Shown here piece by piece: positions 8,759 through 20,700 of a stretch of 64,000 nucleotides of DNA (position 1 is its first letter; each line of letters begins with the position of its first letter). Below the pieces are notes generated by a model. It saw only the letters and a program-made list of their open reading frames with translations, did not search any database and was not told the origin of the DNA. Source of the stretch: Marifrigoribacter sp965178585 (GTDB taxonomy: Bacteria > Bacteroidota > Bacteroidia > Flavobacteriales > Flavobacteriaceae); contig OZ238267.1 in NCBI GenBank assembly GCA_965178585.1, positions 1,116,001-1,180,000 of the forward strand. The letters run 5' to 3'. The position numbers were made by a program, and so were the translations under genes.

Positions 8759-9103
8759 TTATTTTACTTTATTTACAATTGCTTCAAAAGCTTCTGGGTG
8801 ATTCATAGCTAAATCTGCTAATACCTTACGGTTAAGTTCGATATTGTTAGATTTTACTTTTCCCATAAATTGTGAATAAGACATTCCGTGTAATCTGGCA
8901 CCTGCATTAATACGGGTTATCCAAAGTGCACGAAAAGTTCTTTTTTTAGCACGGCGGTCTCTATAAGAGTACTGCATTGCTTTATCAACAGCGTTTTTAG
9001 CAACTGTCCATACATTTTTACGTCTTCCAAAGTAACCTTTGGCTTGCTTCATCACCTTTTTTCTTCTGGCTCTTTTAGCAACTGAATTTACTGATCTTGG
9101 CAT
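8759..9103 (-). CDS. rplT: 50S ribosomal protein L20
   Basis: Early-assembly protein of the large subunit that binds 23S rRNA. At 114 residues it has the full family length and a basic N-terminus: MPRSVNSVAKRARRKKVMKQ, then AKGYFGRRKNVW, ALWITRINAGARLHGMSYS and NRKVLADLAMNHPEAF. It is the last gene of the thrS-infC-rpmI-rplT operon, followed by the terminator at 8701. In E. coli L20 represses translation of the rpmI-rplT mRNA; whether this happens here is not shown by the sequence. Confidence 0.97.
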   Translation of the reverse strand: MPRSVNSVAKRARRKKVMKQAKGYFGRRKNVWTVAKNAVDKAMQYSYRDRRAKKRTFRALWITRINAGARLHGMSYSQFMGKVKSNNIELNRKVLADLAMNHPEAFEAIVNKVK

Positions 9104-9194
9104 ATTTTTTTGTTTTTTTGTAGTAGGCGATTCTTTTTTTAGAATACTTTAAAGCCTAACTCCAGGGTTTATAATTGTTGTTAACCGATTAAGA

Positions 9195-9392
9195 TTACTT
9201 CATTCGAAGCATTTGCTTAATATTACTCTCATCTGCTTTATGCACAACGGTATCGTGTGTTAAAGCAAGCTTACGTTTTTTAGACTTCTTTGTTAAGATG
9301 TGACTTTTAAACGCATGCTTTCTTTTAATTTTACCAGTACCAGTAAGTTTAAATCTTTTTTTGGCACTAGATTTTGTTTTTTGTTTAGGCAT
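9195..9392 (-). CDS. rpmI: 50S ribosomal protein L35
   Basis: Small basic large-subunit protein of 65 residues. Family signatures are MPKQKTKSSAKKRFKLTGTG, KIKRKHAFKSHILTKKSKKR and the C-terminal ESNIKQMLRMK. It lies between infC (55 bases) and rplT (91 bases), the order conserved across bacteria. The 91-base gap before rplT is long for an operon and is a plausible place for a leader element that L20 could bind, but I could not fold one with confidence. Confidence 0.97.
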   Translation of the reverse strand: MPKQKTKSSAKKRFKLTGTGKIKRKHAFKSHILTKKSKKRKLALTHDTVVHKADESNIKQMLRMK

Positions 9393-9447
9393 GTTCCTAG
9401 TTTTTATCTATTTATTTCACTTATATAAAACCCAATTAATTGAGTGT

Positions 9448-10005
9448 TTATTTAACTTTTTTAGGAGCAATGAACATAGTCATTCGCTTCCCTTCTAATT
9501 TTGGCATTTGTTCTACTTTACCAAAATCTTCTAAATCTTGAGCAAGGCGTAAAAGTAAAATCTCTCCTTTATCTTTATAAATAATCGATCGACCTTTAAA
9601 AAATACAAAAGCTTTTAATTTTGCTCCTTCTGCTAAAAATTTCTCAGCATGTTTTCTCTTAAATTGATAATCGTGATCGTCAGTATTTGGACCAAAACGA
9701 ATCTCCTTAATAACAACTTTCGTAGCTTTAGACTTTAAAGTTTTTTCACGTTTCTTTTGTTCGTAAACAAACTTTTTATAGTCCATTACTTTACATACAG
9801 GGGGTGTTGCATTTGGTGAAATCTCTACTAGATCTACTTCTAGTTCTCTTGATATTTCTAATGCTTTACTTAAAGAATAAACACCAATTTCCACATTTTC
9901 ACCAACTAAACGCACTTCTTGAGCACGAATCTTTTCGTTAATTCTGTGTTTGTCTTCTTTAATTACCCTTGCAGGACCTCTACTTCTTTTTCTACGTATT
10001 GCTAT
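9448..10005 (-). CDS. infC: Translation initiation factor IF-3 (AUA start proposed)
   Basis: Binds the 30S subunit, prevents premature 50S joining and checks start codons. The body is typical: EDKHRINEKIRAQEVRLVG, LDLVEISPNATPPVCKVMDY, KEIRFGPNTDDHDY, VFFKGRSIIY and LEGKRMTMFIAPKK. There is no ATG in frame. The first ATG/GTG/TTG-type codon is the GTG at 9913-9915, which would delete the conserved RINEKIR segment. The reading frame is open back to a TAA at 10018-10020, and the family N-terminus aligns with AIRRKRSRGPARV following an ATA codon at 10003-10005. I therefore place the start at AUA, giving 185 residues. IF-3 genes often use rare start codons, which IF-3 itself discriminates against. 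The gene lies 18 bases after the thrS stop. Confidence 0.85.
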   Translation of the reverse strand: MAIRRKRSRGPARVIKEDKHRINEKIRAQEVRLVGENVEIGVYSLSKALEISRELEVDLVEISPNATPPVCKVMDYKKFVYEQKKREKTLKSKATKVVIKEIRFGPNTDDHDYQFKRKHAEKFLAEGAKLKAFVFFKGRSIIYKDKGEILLLRLAQDLEDFGKVEQMPKLEGKRMTMFIAPKKVK

Positions 10006-10023
10006 GGCTTTAAAATTTTATGG

Positions 10024-11970
10024 TTAAACAATAAATTCTTTTTTATTTTTATCAATTTCGTCATTTATTAGTTTCGAAAACGCTTCAGCGGTCATTGAAC
10101 CTAAATCTCCTTCACTATGCTTTCTTACTGAAACTGAATTGTCTTTCTCTTCTTGTTCCCCTAAAATCAACATATACGGGATTTTGTTCATTTCTGCCTC
10201 CCGAATTTTCTTGCCAATAGTCTCACTTCTATTATCAACAAGGGCGCGAATTTCGTTATTTTCAAGCACATTTAAAACTTTTTGAGCGTATTTTTCATAT
10301 TTTTCACTCAAAGATAATATACTTACTTGTTCTGGCATAAGCCATAACGGGAAATTTCCACCTGTATGTTCTAGTAAAATCGCTATAAAACGTTCCATGC
10401 TTCCAAAAGGAGCTCTGTGAATCATAACCGGGCGATGCATCTCATTGTCACTTCCCTTATATTCAAGTTCGAAACGTTCAGGAAGGTTATAGTCTACCTG
10501 AATAGTTCCTAATTGCCAACTTCTTCCTAGAGCATCCTTCACCATGAAATCTAGTTTAGGTCCATAAAATGCGGCTTCACCAGTTTCAACTATGTAATCC
10601 AATTTTCTGTCAATAGTAGCATTTAGGATAGCTTTTTCAGCTTTTTCCCAGTTTTCATCACTACCAATATATTTTTCTGGATTATCTGGATCTCGTAATG
10701 ATACCTGAGCAGTGAAGTTTTCAAACCCTAAAGATCCAAAAACATACAATACCAAATCTATTACCTTTTTAAATTCCTCATCTAATTGATCTGGAGTACA
10801 AAATATATGTGCATCATCTTGAGTAAAGCCTCTTACTCTAGTTAGACCATGTAATTCACCACTTTGTTCGTAACGATAAACAGTGCCAAACTCAGCAAAT
10901 CGCTTAGGTAAATCTTTATAAGACCAAGGTTTGTGATTGAACATTTCACAATGGTGAGGACAATTCATTGGTTTTAATAAAAATACTTCGCCTTCATTAG
11001 GTGTTTTTATAGGTTGAAAACTATCTGCACCATACTTTTCATAGTGACCAGAGGTAACATATAATTCTTTATGTCCAATATGAGGAGAAGCTACCATTTC
11101 GTAGCCAGCTTTTTTCTGTGCCTTCTTTAAGAAGTTTTCTAATCTTTCACGTAAAGCTGCTCCTTTTGGTAACCATAAAGGAAGCCCTTGACCAACTTTT
11201 TGAGAAAAAGTAAATAACTCTAATTCTTTTCCTAATTTTCTGTGATCTCTCTTTTTAGCTTCTTCTAATAATGCTAAATATTCTTTTAATTCTTTTTGCT
11301 TCGGAAAACTAATACCGTAAACACGAGTTAGTTGCTTGTTGTTTTCGTCACCTCGCCAATAAGCTCCAGCGATACTCATTAATTTTATTGCTTTTACAAT
11401 ACCAGTATTAGGGATGTGTCCTCCTCGACATAAATCGGTAAAAGTATCATGGTCACAGAAGGTTATTGTTCCGTCTTCAAGATTTTCAATTAGTTCTACT
11501 TTATATTCGTTCCCTTGCTTTTTATAATATTCAAGCGCATCTGCTTTGGATGATTCTCTTAGTGTAAACTCGTGTTTACCTCTTGCGATCTCAATCATTT
11601 TAGCTTCTATTGACTTTAAATCACTTTCAGAAATTTTATGATCTAAAAGATCAACATCGTAATAAAAACCATTTTCGATAGCAGGACCTATAGTAAGTTT
11701 TATCCCAGGGAATAATTCTTCCAAAGCTTGTGCCATAATGTGGGCAGATGAATGCCAGAAAGCTTGCTTTCCTTTGTCATCTCTCCAAGTATACAGAACA
11801 AGGCTTCCGTCCTCATTAAGTGGTGTCGAAGATTCTATTGTTGTTCCGTTAAATGACGCGGAAATTACATTTCTTGCAAAACCTTCGCTAATGCTAATCG
11901 CAACTCCCATAGGAGTTATACCGGGTTCAAATTGCTTTACACTACCATCTGGTAAAGTAATTGCTATCAT
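10024..11970 (-). CDS. thrS: Threonyl-tRNA synthetase
   Basis: Class II synthetase that charges tRNA-Thr, with editing of mischarged serine. The 648-residue protein has all expected domains: TGS (about 1-62, MIAITLPDGSVKQFEPG), the editing domain with HSSAHIMAQALEE and the later DLCRGGHIP (zinc/editing His and Cys), the catalytic core with LKPMNCPHHCEMF, RFAEFGTVYRYEQSGELHGL and VMIHRAPFGSMERFIAILLE, and the anticodon-binding domain (about 545-640). It is the first gene of the thrS-infC-rpmI-rplT operon and has a clear promoter directly upstream with only a short leader. No T-box or leader attenuator is seen. Confidence 0.98.
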   Translation of the reverse strand: MIAITLPDGSVKQFEPGITPMGVAISISEGFARNVISASFNGTTIESSTPLNEDGSLVLYTWRDDKGKQAFWHSSAHIMAQALEELFPGIKLTIGPAIENGFYYDVDLLDHKISESDLKSIEAKMIEIARGKHEFTLRESSKADALEYYKKQGNEYKVELIENLEDGTITFCDHDTFTDLCRGGHIPNTGIVKAIKLMSIAGAYWRGDENNKQLTRVYGISFPKQKELKEYLALLEEAKKRDHRKLGKELELFTFSQKVGQGLPLWLPKGAALRERLENFLKKAQKKAGYEMVASPHIGHKELYVTSGHYEKYGADSFQPIKTPNEGEVFLLKPMNCPHHCEMFNHKPWSYKDLPKRFAEFGTVYRYEQSGELHGLTRVRGFTQDDAHIFCTPDQLDEEFKKVIDLVLYVFGSLGFENFTAQVSLRDPDNPEKYIGSDENWEKAEKAILNATIDRKLDYIVETGEAAFYGPKLDFMVKDALGRSWQLGTIQVDYNLPERFELEYKGSDNEMHRPVMIHRAPFGSMERFIAILLEHTGGNFPLWLMPEQVSILSLSEKYEKYAQKVLNVLENNEIRALVDNRSETIGKKIREAEMNKIPYMLILGEQEEKDNSVSVRKHSEGDLGSMTAEAFSKLINDEIDKNKKEFIV

Positions 11971-11991
11971 AAGTGCTAATTTTTAAAGATG

Positions 11992-12022
11992 CAAAGATAC
12001 TACGAGTTTAAATGTTTCGCAA
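11992..12022 (-). promoter_or_regulatory. Promoter of the thrS-infC-rpmI-rplT operon
   Basis: On the minus strand TATCTTTG (11992-11999) follows TTG (12020-12022) with a spacing of 20 bases. The expected transcript would have roughly a 15-base leader before the thrS ATG. Confidence 0.7.
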
Positions 12023-12625
12023 TAGTCTTTTAGAGGTATTATTAATGAATTGAAATTTGAAAATTTTTAATCTTGATTCCTATTTAAATGAAAGTAATAA
12101 GAAGTTGAAATATTGTAGCTAGGGGTTAAATTAAAGGTAGTTGAGAAGGTGTTTATGCTGAACTGGTTTTTCTTGCCTATATATTAAGGTAAAAAATATT
12201 TTTGTATGTAAGTTAGGGTTTATCAGATAGTTGGTAAAAAGGTCAAAAAAAAGCTTTATTTTTTTTATTATTTATAGTGATAATATGAAATAGAGTTTTA
12301 TATTTGCACCCGCTTTGGGAGATACCTTAGGGTTTAAAAATTGAGGCGAAAAAAGTTCTTTAAAATTTTATTCAAATAATTTTCAAAAAAGGTTGTGGGG
12401 ATAAAAAACTGTTGTATATTTGCACCCGCTTAGGGAAAAATAAGCGACGAAAAAGACACAAATCTGGGTTTATATTCGGATTAAAAAAGTTCATTGAGAT
12501 ATTGAAATTGACAGCGTAGGTAGCTACAGAAATGTAGTTATTTATATTGAAAAACTAAACTAAGTAAAATACCTGAGATTTTTTTGAGAACTCGATTAGT
12601 TGTACTTAAATATTATTTAAGATTA
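12023..12625 (+). promoter_or_regulatory. rRNA operon upstream control and leader region
   Basis: About 600 bases without a supported gene, between thrS and 16S. It holds three candidate promoters on the plus strand. P1 is TTG 12173-12175, N21, TATTTTTG 12197-12204. P2 is TATATTTG 12299-12306 with no clear -33 box. P3 is TTG 12393-12395, N19, TATATTTG 12415-12422. P2 and P3 share an identical 17-base stretch that runs from the -7 box into a GC-rich CACCCGC discriminator. Two boxA-like antitermination motifs follow, GTTCTTTAAAAT (12355-12366) and GTTCATTGAGATATTGAAA (12489-12507). This suggests tandem rRNA promoters with growth-rate or ppGpp control and Nus-type antitermination, by analogy with other bacteria. 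Confidence 0.65.
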
Positions 12626-14154
<1,529 letters not shown>

Positions 14155-14330
14155 AGAGAATTTGTTAGCAATAACAAATAGAAAGTACGACAAGAGAGTA
14201 AACTCTTAAAAATCGATTTATTTTGCTTGGTTTAGCTGTCAATTTTAAATATATATAGGTCTGAAGTATCAGATTGTTAGTAGAGAGATCTACATAACTG
14301 TATACTGCTTACTGCAGACTGAATAAAAAC

Positions 14331-14404
14331 AGTCTCATAGCTCAGCTGGTTAGAGCGCTACACTGATAATGTAGAGGTCGGCAGTTCGAGTCTGCCTGAG
14401 ACTA
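14331..14404 (+). tRNA. tRNA-Ile (GAT)
   Basis: A 74-base cloverleaf. The acceptor stem AGTCTCA / TGAGACT pairs perfectly, the D-arm is GCTCAGCTGGTTAGAGC, the anticodon loop CTGATAA gives anticodon GAT, the T-arm is GGCAG-TTCGAGT-CTGCC, and the discriminator is A. The CCA end is not encoded. It lies in the 16S-23S spacer. Confidence 0.97.
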
Positions 14405-14450
14405 CTTTTTTTATGAAAGGATTTTAGCGAATCTTGAATTAAAAAAAAAC

Positions 14451-14468
14451 GTTCATAACATATTGAAA
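14451..14468 (+). promoter_or_regulatory. boxA-like motif after tRNA-Ile
   Basis: GTTCATAACATATTGAAA is a close copy of the motifs at 12489-12507 and 14633-14650 and fits a repeated antitermination or processing signal in the rRNA operon. Confidence 0.4.
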
Positions 14469-14496
14469 GGAAATTCTGGAAGTTAGAGGATTCAAC

Positions 14497-14524
14497 ATTC
14501 ATAATTCTGAATTCATAATTCTGA
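14497..14524 (+). repeat. Tandem 14-base direct repeat in the rRNA spacer
   Basis: ATTCATAATTCTGA occurs twice head to tail (14497-14510 and 14511-14524) between the tRNA-Ile and tRNA-Ala genes. Confidence 0.8.
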
Positions 14525-14535
14525 ATTTCACAAAT

Positions 14536-14609
14536 GGGGGATTAGCTCAGCTGGCTAGAGCGCCTGCCTTGCACGCAGGAGGTCATCGGTTCGACTCCGA
14601 TATTCTCCA
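14536..14609 (+). tRNA. tRNA-Ala (TGC)
   Basis: A 74-base cloverleaf. The acceptor stem GGGGGAT / ATTCTCC contains the G3-U70 pair that identifies alanine tRNAs. The anticodon loop holds TGC, the T-arm is ATCGG-TTCGACT-CCGAT, and the discriminator is A; CCA is not encoded. A small hairpin CAACC-AAAA-GGTTG follows at 14614-14627. Confidence 0.97.
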
Positions 14610-14632
14610 CAATCAACCAAAAGGTTGAAAAC

Positions 14633-14650
14633 GTTCATTGACATATTGAA
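14633..14650 (+). promoter_or_regulatory. boxA-like motif before 23S
   Basis: GTTCATTGACATATTGAAA begins here. It matches the 16S leader copy at 12489 in 18 of 19 positions, consistent with a repeated antitermination signal ahead of each large rRNA. Confidence 0.45.
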
Positions 14651-14743
14651 AAAAGAAATACGAGAAAAGTAATAATAAAGGTTATTAATCATTTATGGTT
14701 AATGACAAATTTTGAATAACTCATTAAAAGAGCAAAAAGTACA

Positions 14744-17572
<2,829 letters not shown>

Positions 17573-17584
17573 TACAAATCGTTT

Positions 17585-17723
17585 CTCCCCAAGGCAACTT
17601 GGGGAGGACAACTCTTTTTACAAGTCTATTTGAATATATTACTATTCTACTATTTCTTTTTTCTTTATGTTAAGATATTTTCCCGTATCAACTGCGGGAT
17701 GACAATGACAGGAATATTCCTGT
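17585..17723 (+). repeat. Hairpin-rich 23S-5S spacer
   Basis: The spacer contains a 9-bp hairpin CTCCCCAAG-GCAA-CTTGGGGAG (17585-17606) with a GNRA tetraloop, a weaker TCCCG/CGGGA hairpin just before GATGACA, and a perfect 16-base palindrome ACAGGAATATTCCTGT (17708-17723). These are likely processing stems. The CGGGATGACA piece also resembles interspersed repeats of Bacteroidota, which is inference. Confidence 0.55.
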
Positions 17724-17736
17724 TAGGTCATAAAAC

Positions 17737-17844
17737 TAAGGTGGTTATAGCGACGGGGCTCACCTCTTACCTTTCCGAACAGAGAAGTTAAGCCCGTTTG
17801 CGCCGATGGTACTACTATTGTGGAAGAGTAGGTCGCCGCCTTCT
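17737..17844 (+). rRNA. 5S ribosomal RNA
   Basis: About 107 bases. Helix I pairs AAGGTGG with CCGCCTT. Conserved internal segments are CCGAACAGAGAAGTTAAGCCC and CGCCGATGGTACTAC. It closes the rRNA operon, followed at once by a strong terminator. The ends are estimated from the helix. Confidence 0.95.
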
Positions 17845-17848
17845 TTAA

Positions 17849-17879
17849 AACCTTCATCTAACGATGAAGGTTTTTTTTT
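17849..17879 (+). terminator. Terminator of the rRNA operon
   Basis: A 10-bp stem AACCTTCATC / GATGAAGGTT with loop TAAC runs into a tract of nine T residues. The following 200 bases up to the ZIP gene hold nothing I can support. Confidence 0.9.
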
Positions 17880-18080
17880 GTAATAAACTCAAAAAAACAC
17901 TTCTGTATAAAAAAGTATAATCATTAAAGAAAATAGGAAAATAAAAATTTAAAAAATGGAATCTAATATAGTTTTGATTCCTTTGTAAATTAGATATATT
18001 GAATTAAATGAGCAAAACCATTAGCAGTTCCTAATGGCAAGATAATAACCGTAATAGAAAATGTTAGATATTGAAAATAT

Positions 18081-18749
18081 TTAAATAAAATAGGCTATTA
18101 GAATTGCAATAAATACTGCACTCATTTTGGATATATTAAATTTATGATCTTTAGAACTTTCAAATAAGATGGTTGTGGATACATGAAAAAAGACACCTAT
18201 AGCAACAGCAGTAATTTCTTTATGATACGTATGAATTGATTCAAAATTATTAGAAATCCAATTTCCTAATGGAGTCATTATTGCAAATAAAAATAAAAAA
18301 ATAAGTGTTGTAGATTTTTTATAATTTGCTTTAATAAAAAATATTGATAAGATTAATGCAATTGGAATTTTATGAACCATTACTCCAATAAGGAGGTTAT
18401 TGTTTTCAGTAATAGGAACACCTTCTAATAATGCGTGAATACTTAAACTAAAAAATAATAGCCAAGGAAAGACATTTTTTTGCTCGTGAATATGAACATG
18501 TCCATGTTCAGCCCCTTGTGAAAACATTTCTAAAATTATTTGTAATAATATTCCAGCTATAATAAACACTCCAATTGATTTATTTGGAGTTTCATAAACT
18601 TCTGGTAATAATTCAAAAATAGTTAGCGCTAAAAGAAATGCTCCACTAAAAGCAAGGTAAATAGATAGGGATTTAACCTTTTTCACTTTTAACATTAATG
18701 CAATTGCATAACCTATAAAGACTGATAAAAAAAGTAATAAGTAAGTCAT
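18081..18749 (-). CDS. ZIP-family metal transporter
   Basis: Integral membrane protein of 222 residues that probably moves zinc or another divalent metal into the cytoplasm. About seven or eight membrane helices are visible. The signature helices are present: SIHALLEGVPI (H-x-x-x-E-G) and VMVHKIPIAL (H-K-x-P), which form the metal path. A His-rich loop HGHVHIHE (about residues 81-90) before them probably binds metal. It lies four bases after the methyltransferase gene on the same strand, so the two are probably cotranscribed, though no functional link is evident. Confidence 0.87.
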   Translation of the reverse strand: MTYLLLFLSVFIGYAIALMLKVKKVKSLSIYLAFSGAFLLALTIFELLPEVYETPNKSIGVFIIAGILLQIILEMFSQGAEHGHVHIHEQKNVFPWLLFFSLSIHALLEGVPITENNNLLIGVMVHKIPIALILSIFFIKANYKKSTTLIFLFLFAIMTPLGNWISNNFESIHTYHKEITAVAIGVFFHVSTTILFESSKDHKFNISKMSAVFIAILIAYFI

Positions 18750-18753
18750 AAAA

Positions 18754-19485
18754 TTAATTAAAAATTAAAATTAAACGGGAGGAGTTTTCTTTATTAAAAT
18801 CATTTAAATCATAATCTCCAAAGCAATGCTTTAAACTTACACCAGCTTCATTAAAGTACTTTTTAAAATCTTTTAAAGATATTGCTTTTACTTTTTCAGT
18901 AAAATTATATTCTTGATTATCATAATTAAAATTAATGTTTTTAAAAATATAACCATTTTTGATTTCGCGTTGTATATTAAATGTAATGCCATCAACAATT
19001 TTTGCCTCTGTTGGAACTAAATTCTTTTCCACATAGTCTGAATTTAAAAAATCGATAACCCCATATCCATTAGGCTTTAATTCTTTTTTTATAGCTTTTA
19101 TAGTATTTAAGTTATCTTCTTCATTTTCAAAATAACCGAAACTAGTAAACAGATTAAATACGGCATCAAATTTTTTTGGAAACGGTATACTCATATCGTG
19201 TTCTTCAAAATTTAAACTCTCATTTTCAAATTCCTTTGCATAAGCAATACTTTTTGGTGACAAATCTACTCCAGTAACCTGAAAACCTAATTTATTTAAA
19301 TACTTTGAATGACGTCCTTTTCCACAAGCTAAGTCTAATATTGTTGAATCAGTTGAAAGATTTAAAAAAGAAGTAAGTTTTTTCATAAACAAACCTGCTT
19401 CTTTATCATCACGATTTTTATATAAAATGTGATAAAAAGGTGTGTCAAACCACGATGTGTACCAATTTTCAATATCTTTTAGCAT
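18754..19485 (-). CDS. Class I SAM-dependent methyltransferase
   Basis: A 243-residue cytoplasmic protein with a methyltransferase-25-type Rossmann domain. Motif I is ILDLACGKGRHS (about residues 54-65), the acidic residue after strand 2 is in VTGVDLSPKSI, and FDAVFNLFTSFGYF is the motif IV region. The N-terminal WYTSWFDTPFYHILY is a recurrent opening of this subfamily. The substrate is unknown; such enzymes methylate small molecules or proteins. It is the first gene of a two-gene unit with the ZIP transporter and is divergent from the THUMP methyltransferase, with which it shares a short 57-base intergenic region. Confidence 0.85.
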   Translation of the reverse strand: MLKDIENWYTSWFDTPFYHILYKNRDDKEAGLFMKKLTSFLNLSTDSTILDLACGKGRHSKYLNKLGFQVTGVDLSPKSIAYAKEFENESLNFEEHDMSIPFPKKFDAVFNLFTSFGYFENEEDNLNTIKAIKKELKPNGYGVIDFLNSDYVEKNLVPTEAKIVDGITFNIQREIKNGYIFKNINFNYDNQEYNFTEKVKAISLKDFKKYFNEAGVSLKHCFGDYDLNDFNKENSSRLILIFN

Positions 19486-19514
19486 GAATTAATATTTGAG
19501 CAACTAAATTACTG

Positions 19515-19522
19515 TATTTTTG
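19515..19522 (+). promoter_or_regulatory. -7 promoter box of the THUMP methyltransferase
   Basis: TATTTTTG is a perfect TAnnTTTG box. A TTG at 19496-19498 lies 16 bases upstream. The box overlaps the GTG at 19522 that would otherwise extend the gene, which argues for the ATG at 19543 as the true start. Confidence 0.5.
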
Positions 19523-19542
19523 TGTTTGCTAATATAATTTCC

Positions 19543-20697
19543 ATGGAAAAAAATTTTAAAATGATTGCTAAGACTATGTTTGGTCTTGAAGATGTATTAG
19601 CAACAGAATTACGTAAACTAGGAGCTTCTAAAGTAGAAATTGGAACCCGAAATGTATCATTTGAAGGAGATACTGGGTTTATGTACAAAGCAAATCTGTG
19701 TTGCCGTACAGCAATTAAGGTTTTAAAACCAGTTACTTCATTTAATGTTTTTTCTGAAGAAGATATTTATAAAAAAGTATATGCATTCCCTTGGGAAAAT
19801 TATATGGATGTTGATGGTAGTTTAGCTGTTGACGCAACTGTTTTTTCTGATAAATTCACACATTCTAAATACATTGCTTTAAAAACTAAAGATGCAATTG
19901 TCGATCGATTTAGGGATAAAGAGGGTAGAAGGCCCGATGTAGATTTAGATCATCCTACTTTAAGAATTAATATTCATATAGATCGAAATATATGTACCTT
20001 GTCTTTAGATAGCTCAGGACAATCATTGCATAAGCGTGGTTATAAAGTTGCAAATACGATGGCGCCAATCAATGAAGTTTTAGCAGCTGGTATGATCTTG
20101 TTAGCGGGTTGGAATGGACAATGTGACTTATTAGATCCTATGTGCGGTAGTGGTACGATTTTAACTGAAGCTGCAATGATTGCTTGTAATATTCCACCTA
20201 ATTTGAATAGAGATGAATTTGCATTTGAAAATTGGCCAGATTTTGATGTAGATTTATATGAGTTAATTGAAAATGCTGCTTTAAAAAAGATTAGAGACTT
20301 TCATTTTACTATCCAGGGTTTTGATATAGAAGCTGATGTTGTAGAAAAGGCAAAAGAAAATATTGAAAGTGCAAACCTTAAAGAATTTATTAAAGTTAGA
20401 AAACAAGACTTTTTTGAAAGTAAAAAAGAAACTGAACATTCTTTATTTATTGTTTTCAATCCTCCTTATGATGAGCGTATCCAAGTTGATGCTGAAAAAT
20501 TATATGCTTCTATTGGTACTACATTAAAGCATCGATATCCTGGCACCCAAGCTTGGATGATTACAAGTAATATGGAAGCTTTAAAACATGTTGGTTTACG
20601 ACCTTCAAGAAGAATTAAGCTTTATAATGGAAAATTAGAAAGTAAGTTTGTACGTTATGATATGTATGAAGGTAGTAAAAAAGGAAAAAAACAGTAA
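19543..20697 (+). CDS. THUMP-domain 23S rRNA guanine-N2 methyltransferase (RlmL/YpsC-like)
   Basis: RNA methyltransferase of 384 residues. The N-terminus opens KMIAKTMFGLEDVLATELR, the THUMP-type RNA-binding region (about 1-155). The C-terminal Rossmann methyltransferase domain has DLLDPMCGSGTILTEAAM as motif I and the catalytic motif FNPPYDERI (N-P-P-Y), typical of enzymes making N2-methylguanosine. By similarity to the N-terminal half of RlmL it may modify the helix containing G2445 of 23S rRNA. I chose ATG 19543 because the upstream GTG at 19522 falls within a promoter box. The stop is three bases from the convergent DUF6048 gene. Confidence 0.88.
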   Translation: MEKNFKMIAKTMFGLEDVLATELRKLGASKVEIGTRNVSFEGDTGFMYKANLCCRTAIKVLKPVTSFNVFSEEDIYKKVYAFPWENYMDVDGSLAVDATVFSDKFTHSKYIALKTKDAIVDRFRDKEGRRPDVDLDHPTLRINIHIDRNICTLSLDSSGQSLHKRGYKVANTMAPINEVLAAGMILLAGWNGQCDLLDPMCGSGTILTEAAMIACNIPPNLNRDEFAFENWPDFDVDLYELIENAALKKIRDFHFTIQGFDIEADVVEKAKENIESANLKEFIKVRKQDFFESKKETEHSLFIVFNPPYDERIQVDAEKLYASIGTTLKHRYPGTQAWMITSNMEALKHVGLRPSRRIKLYNGKLESKFVRYDMYEGSKKGKKQ

Positions 20698-20700
20698 ATC

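Noticed and set aside
9448..9915. Short infC frame starting at GTG 9915
   Set aside because: It would remove the conserved RINEKIR segment of IF-3; the open frame upstream and the family N-terminus argue for an earlier AUA start.
17990..18095. Minus-strand open frame after the ZIP gene ending LPLGTANGFAHLIQYI
   Set aside because: It is only about 35 codons, has no start or recognisable family, and overlaps the ZIP stop; likely chance.
19522..19542. GTG start seven codons earlier for the THUMP methyltransferase
   Set aside because: The GTG overlaps a perfect TAnnTTTG box, so it is probably not transcribed.
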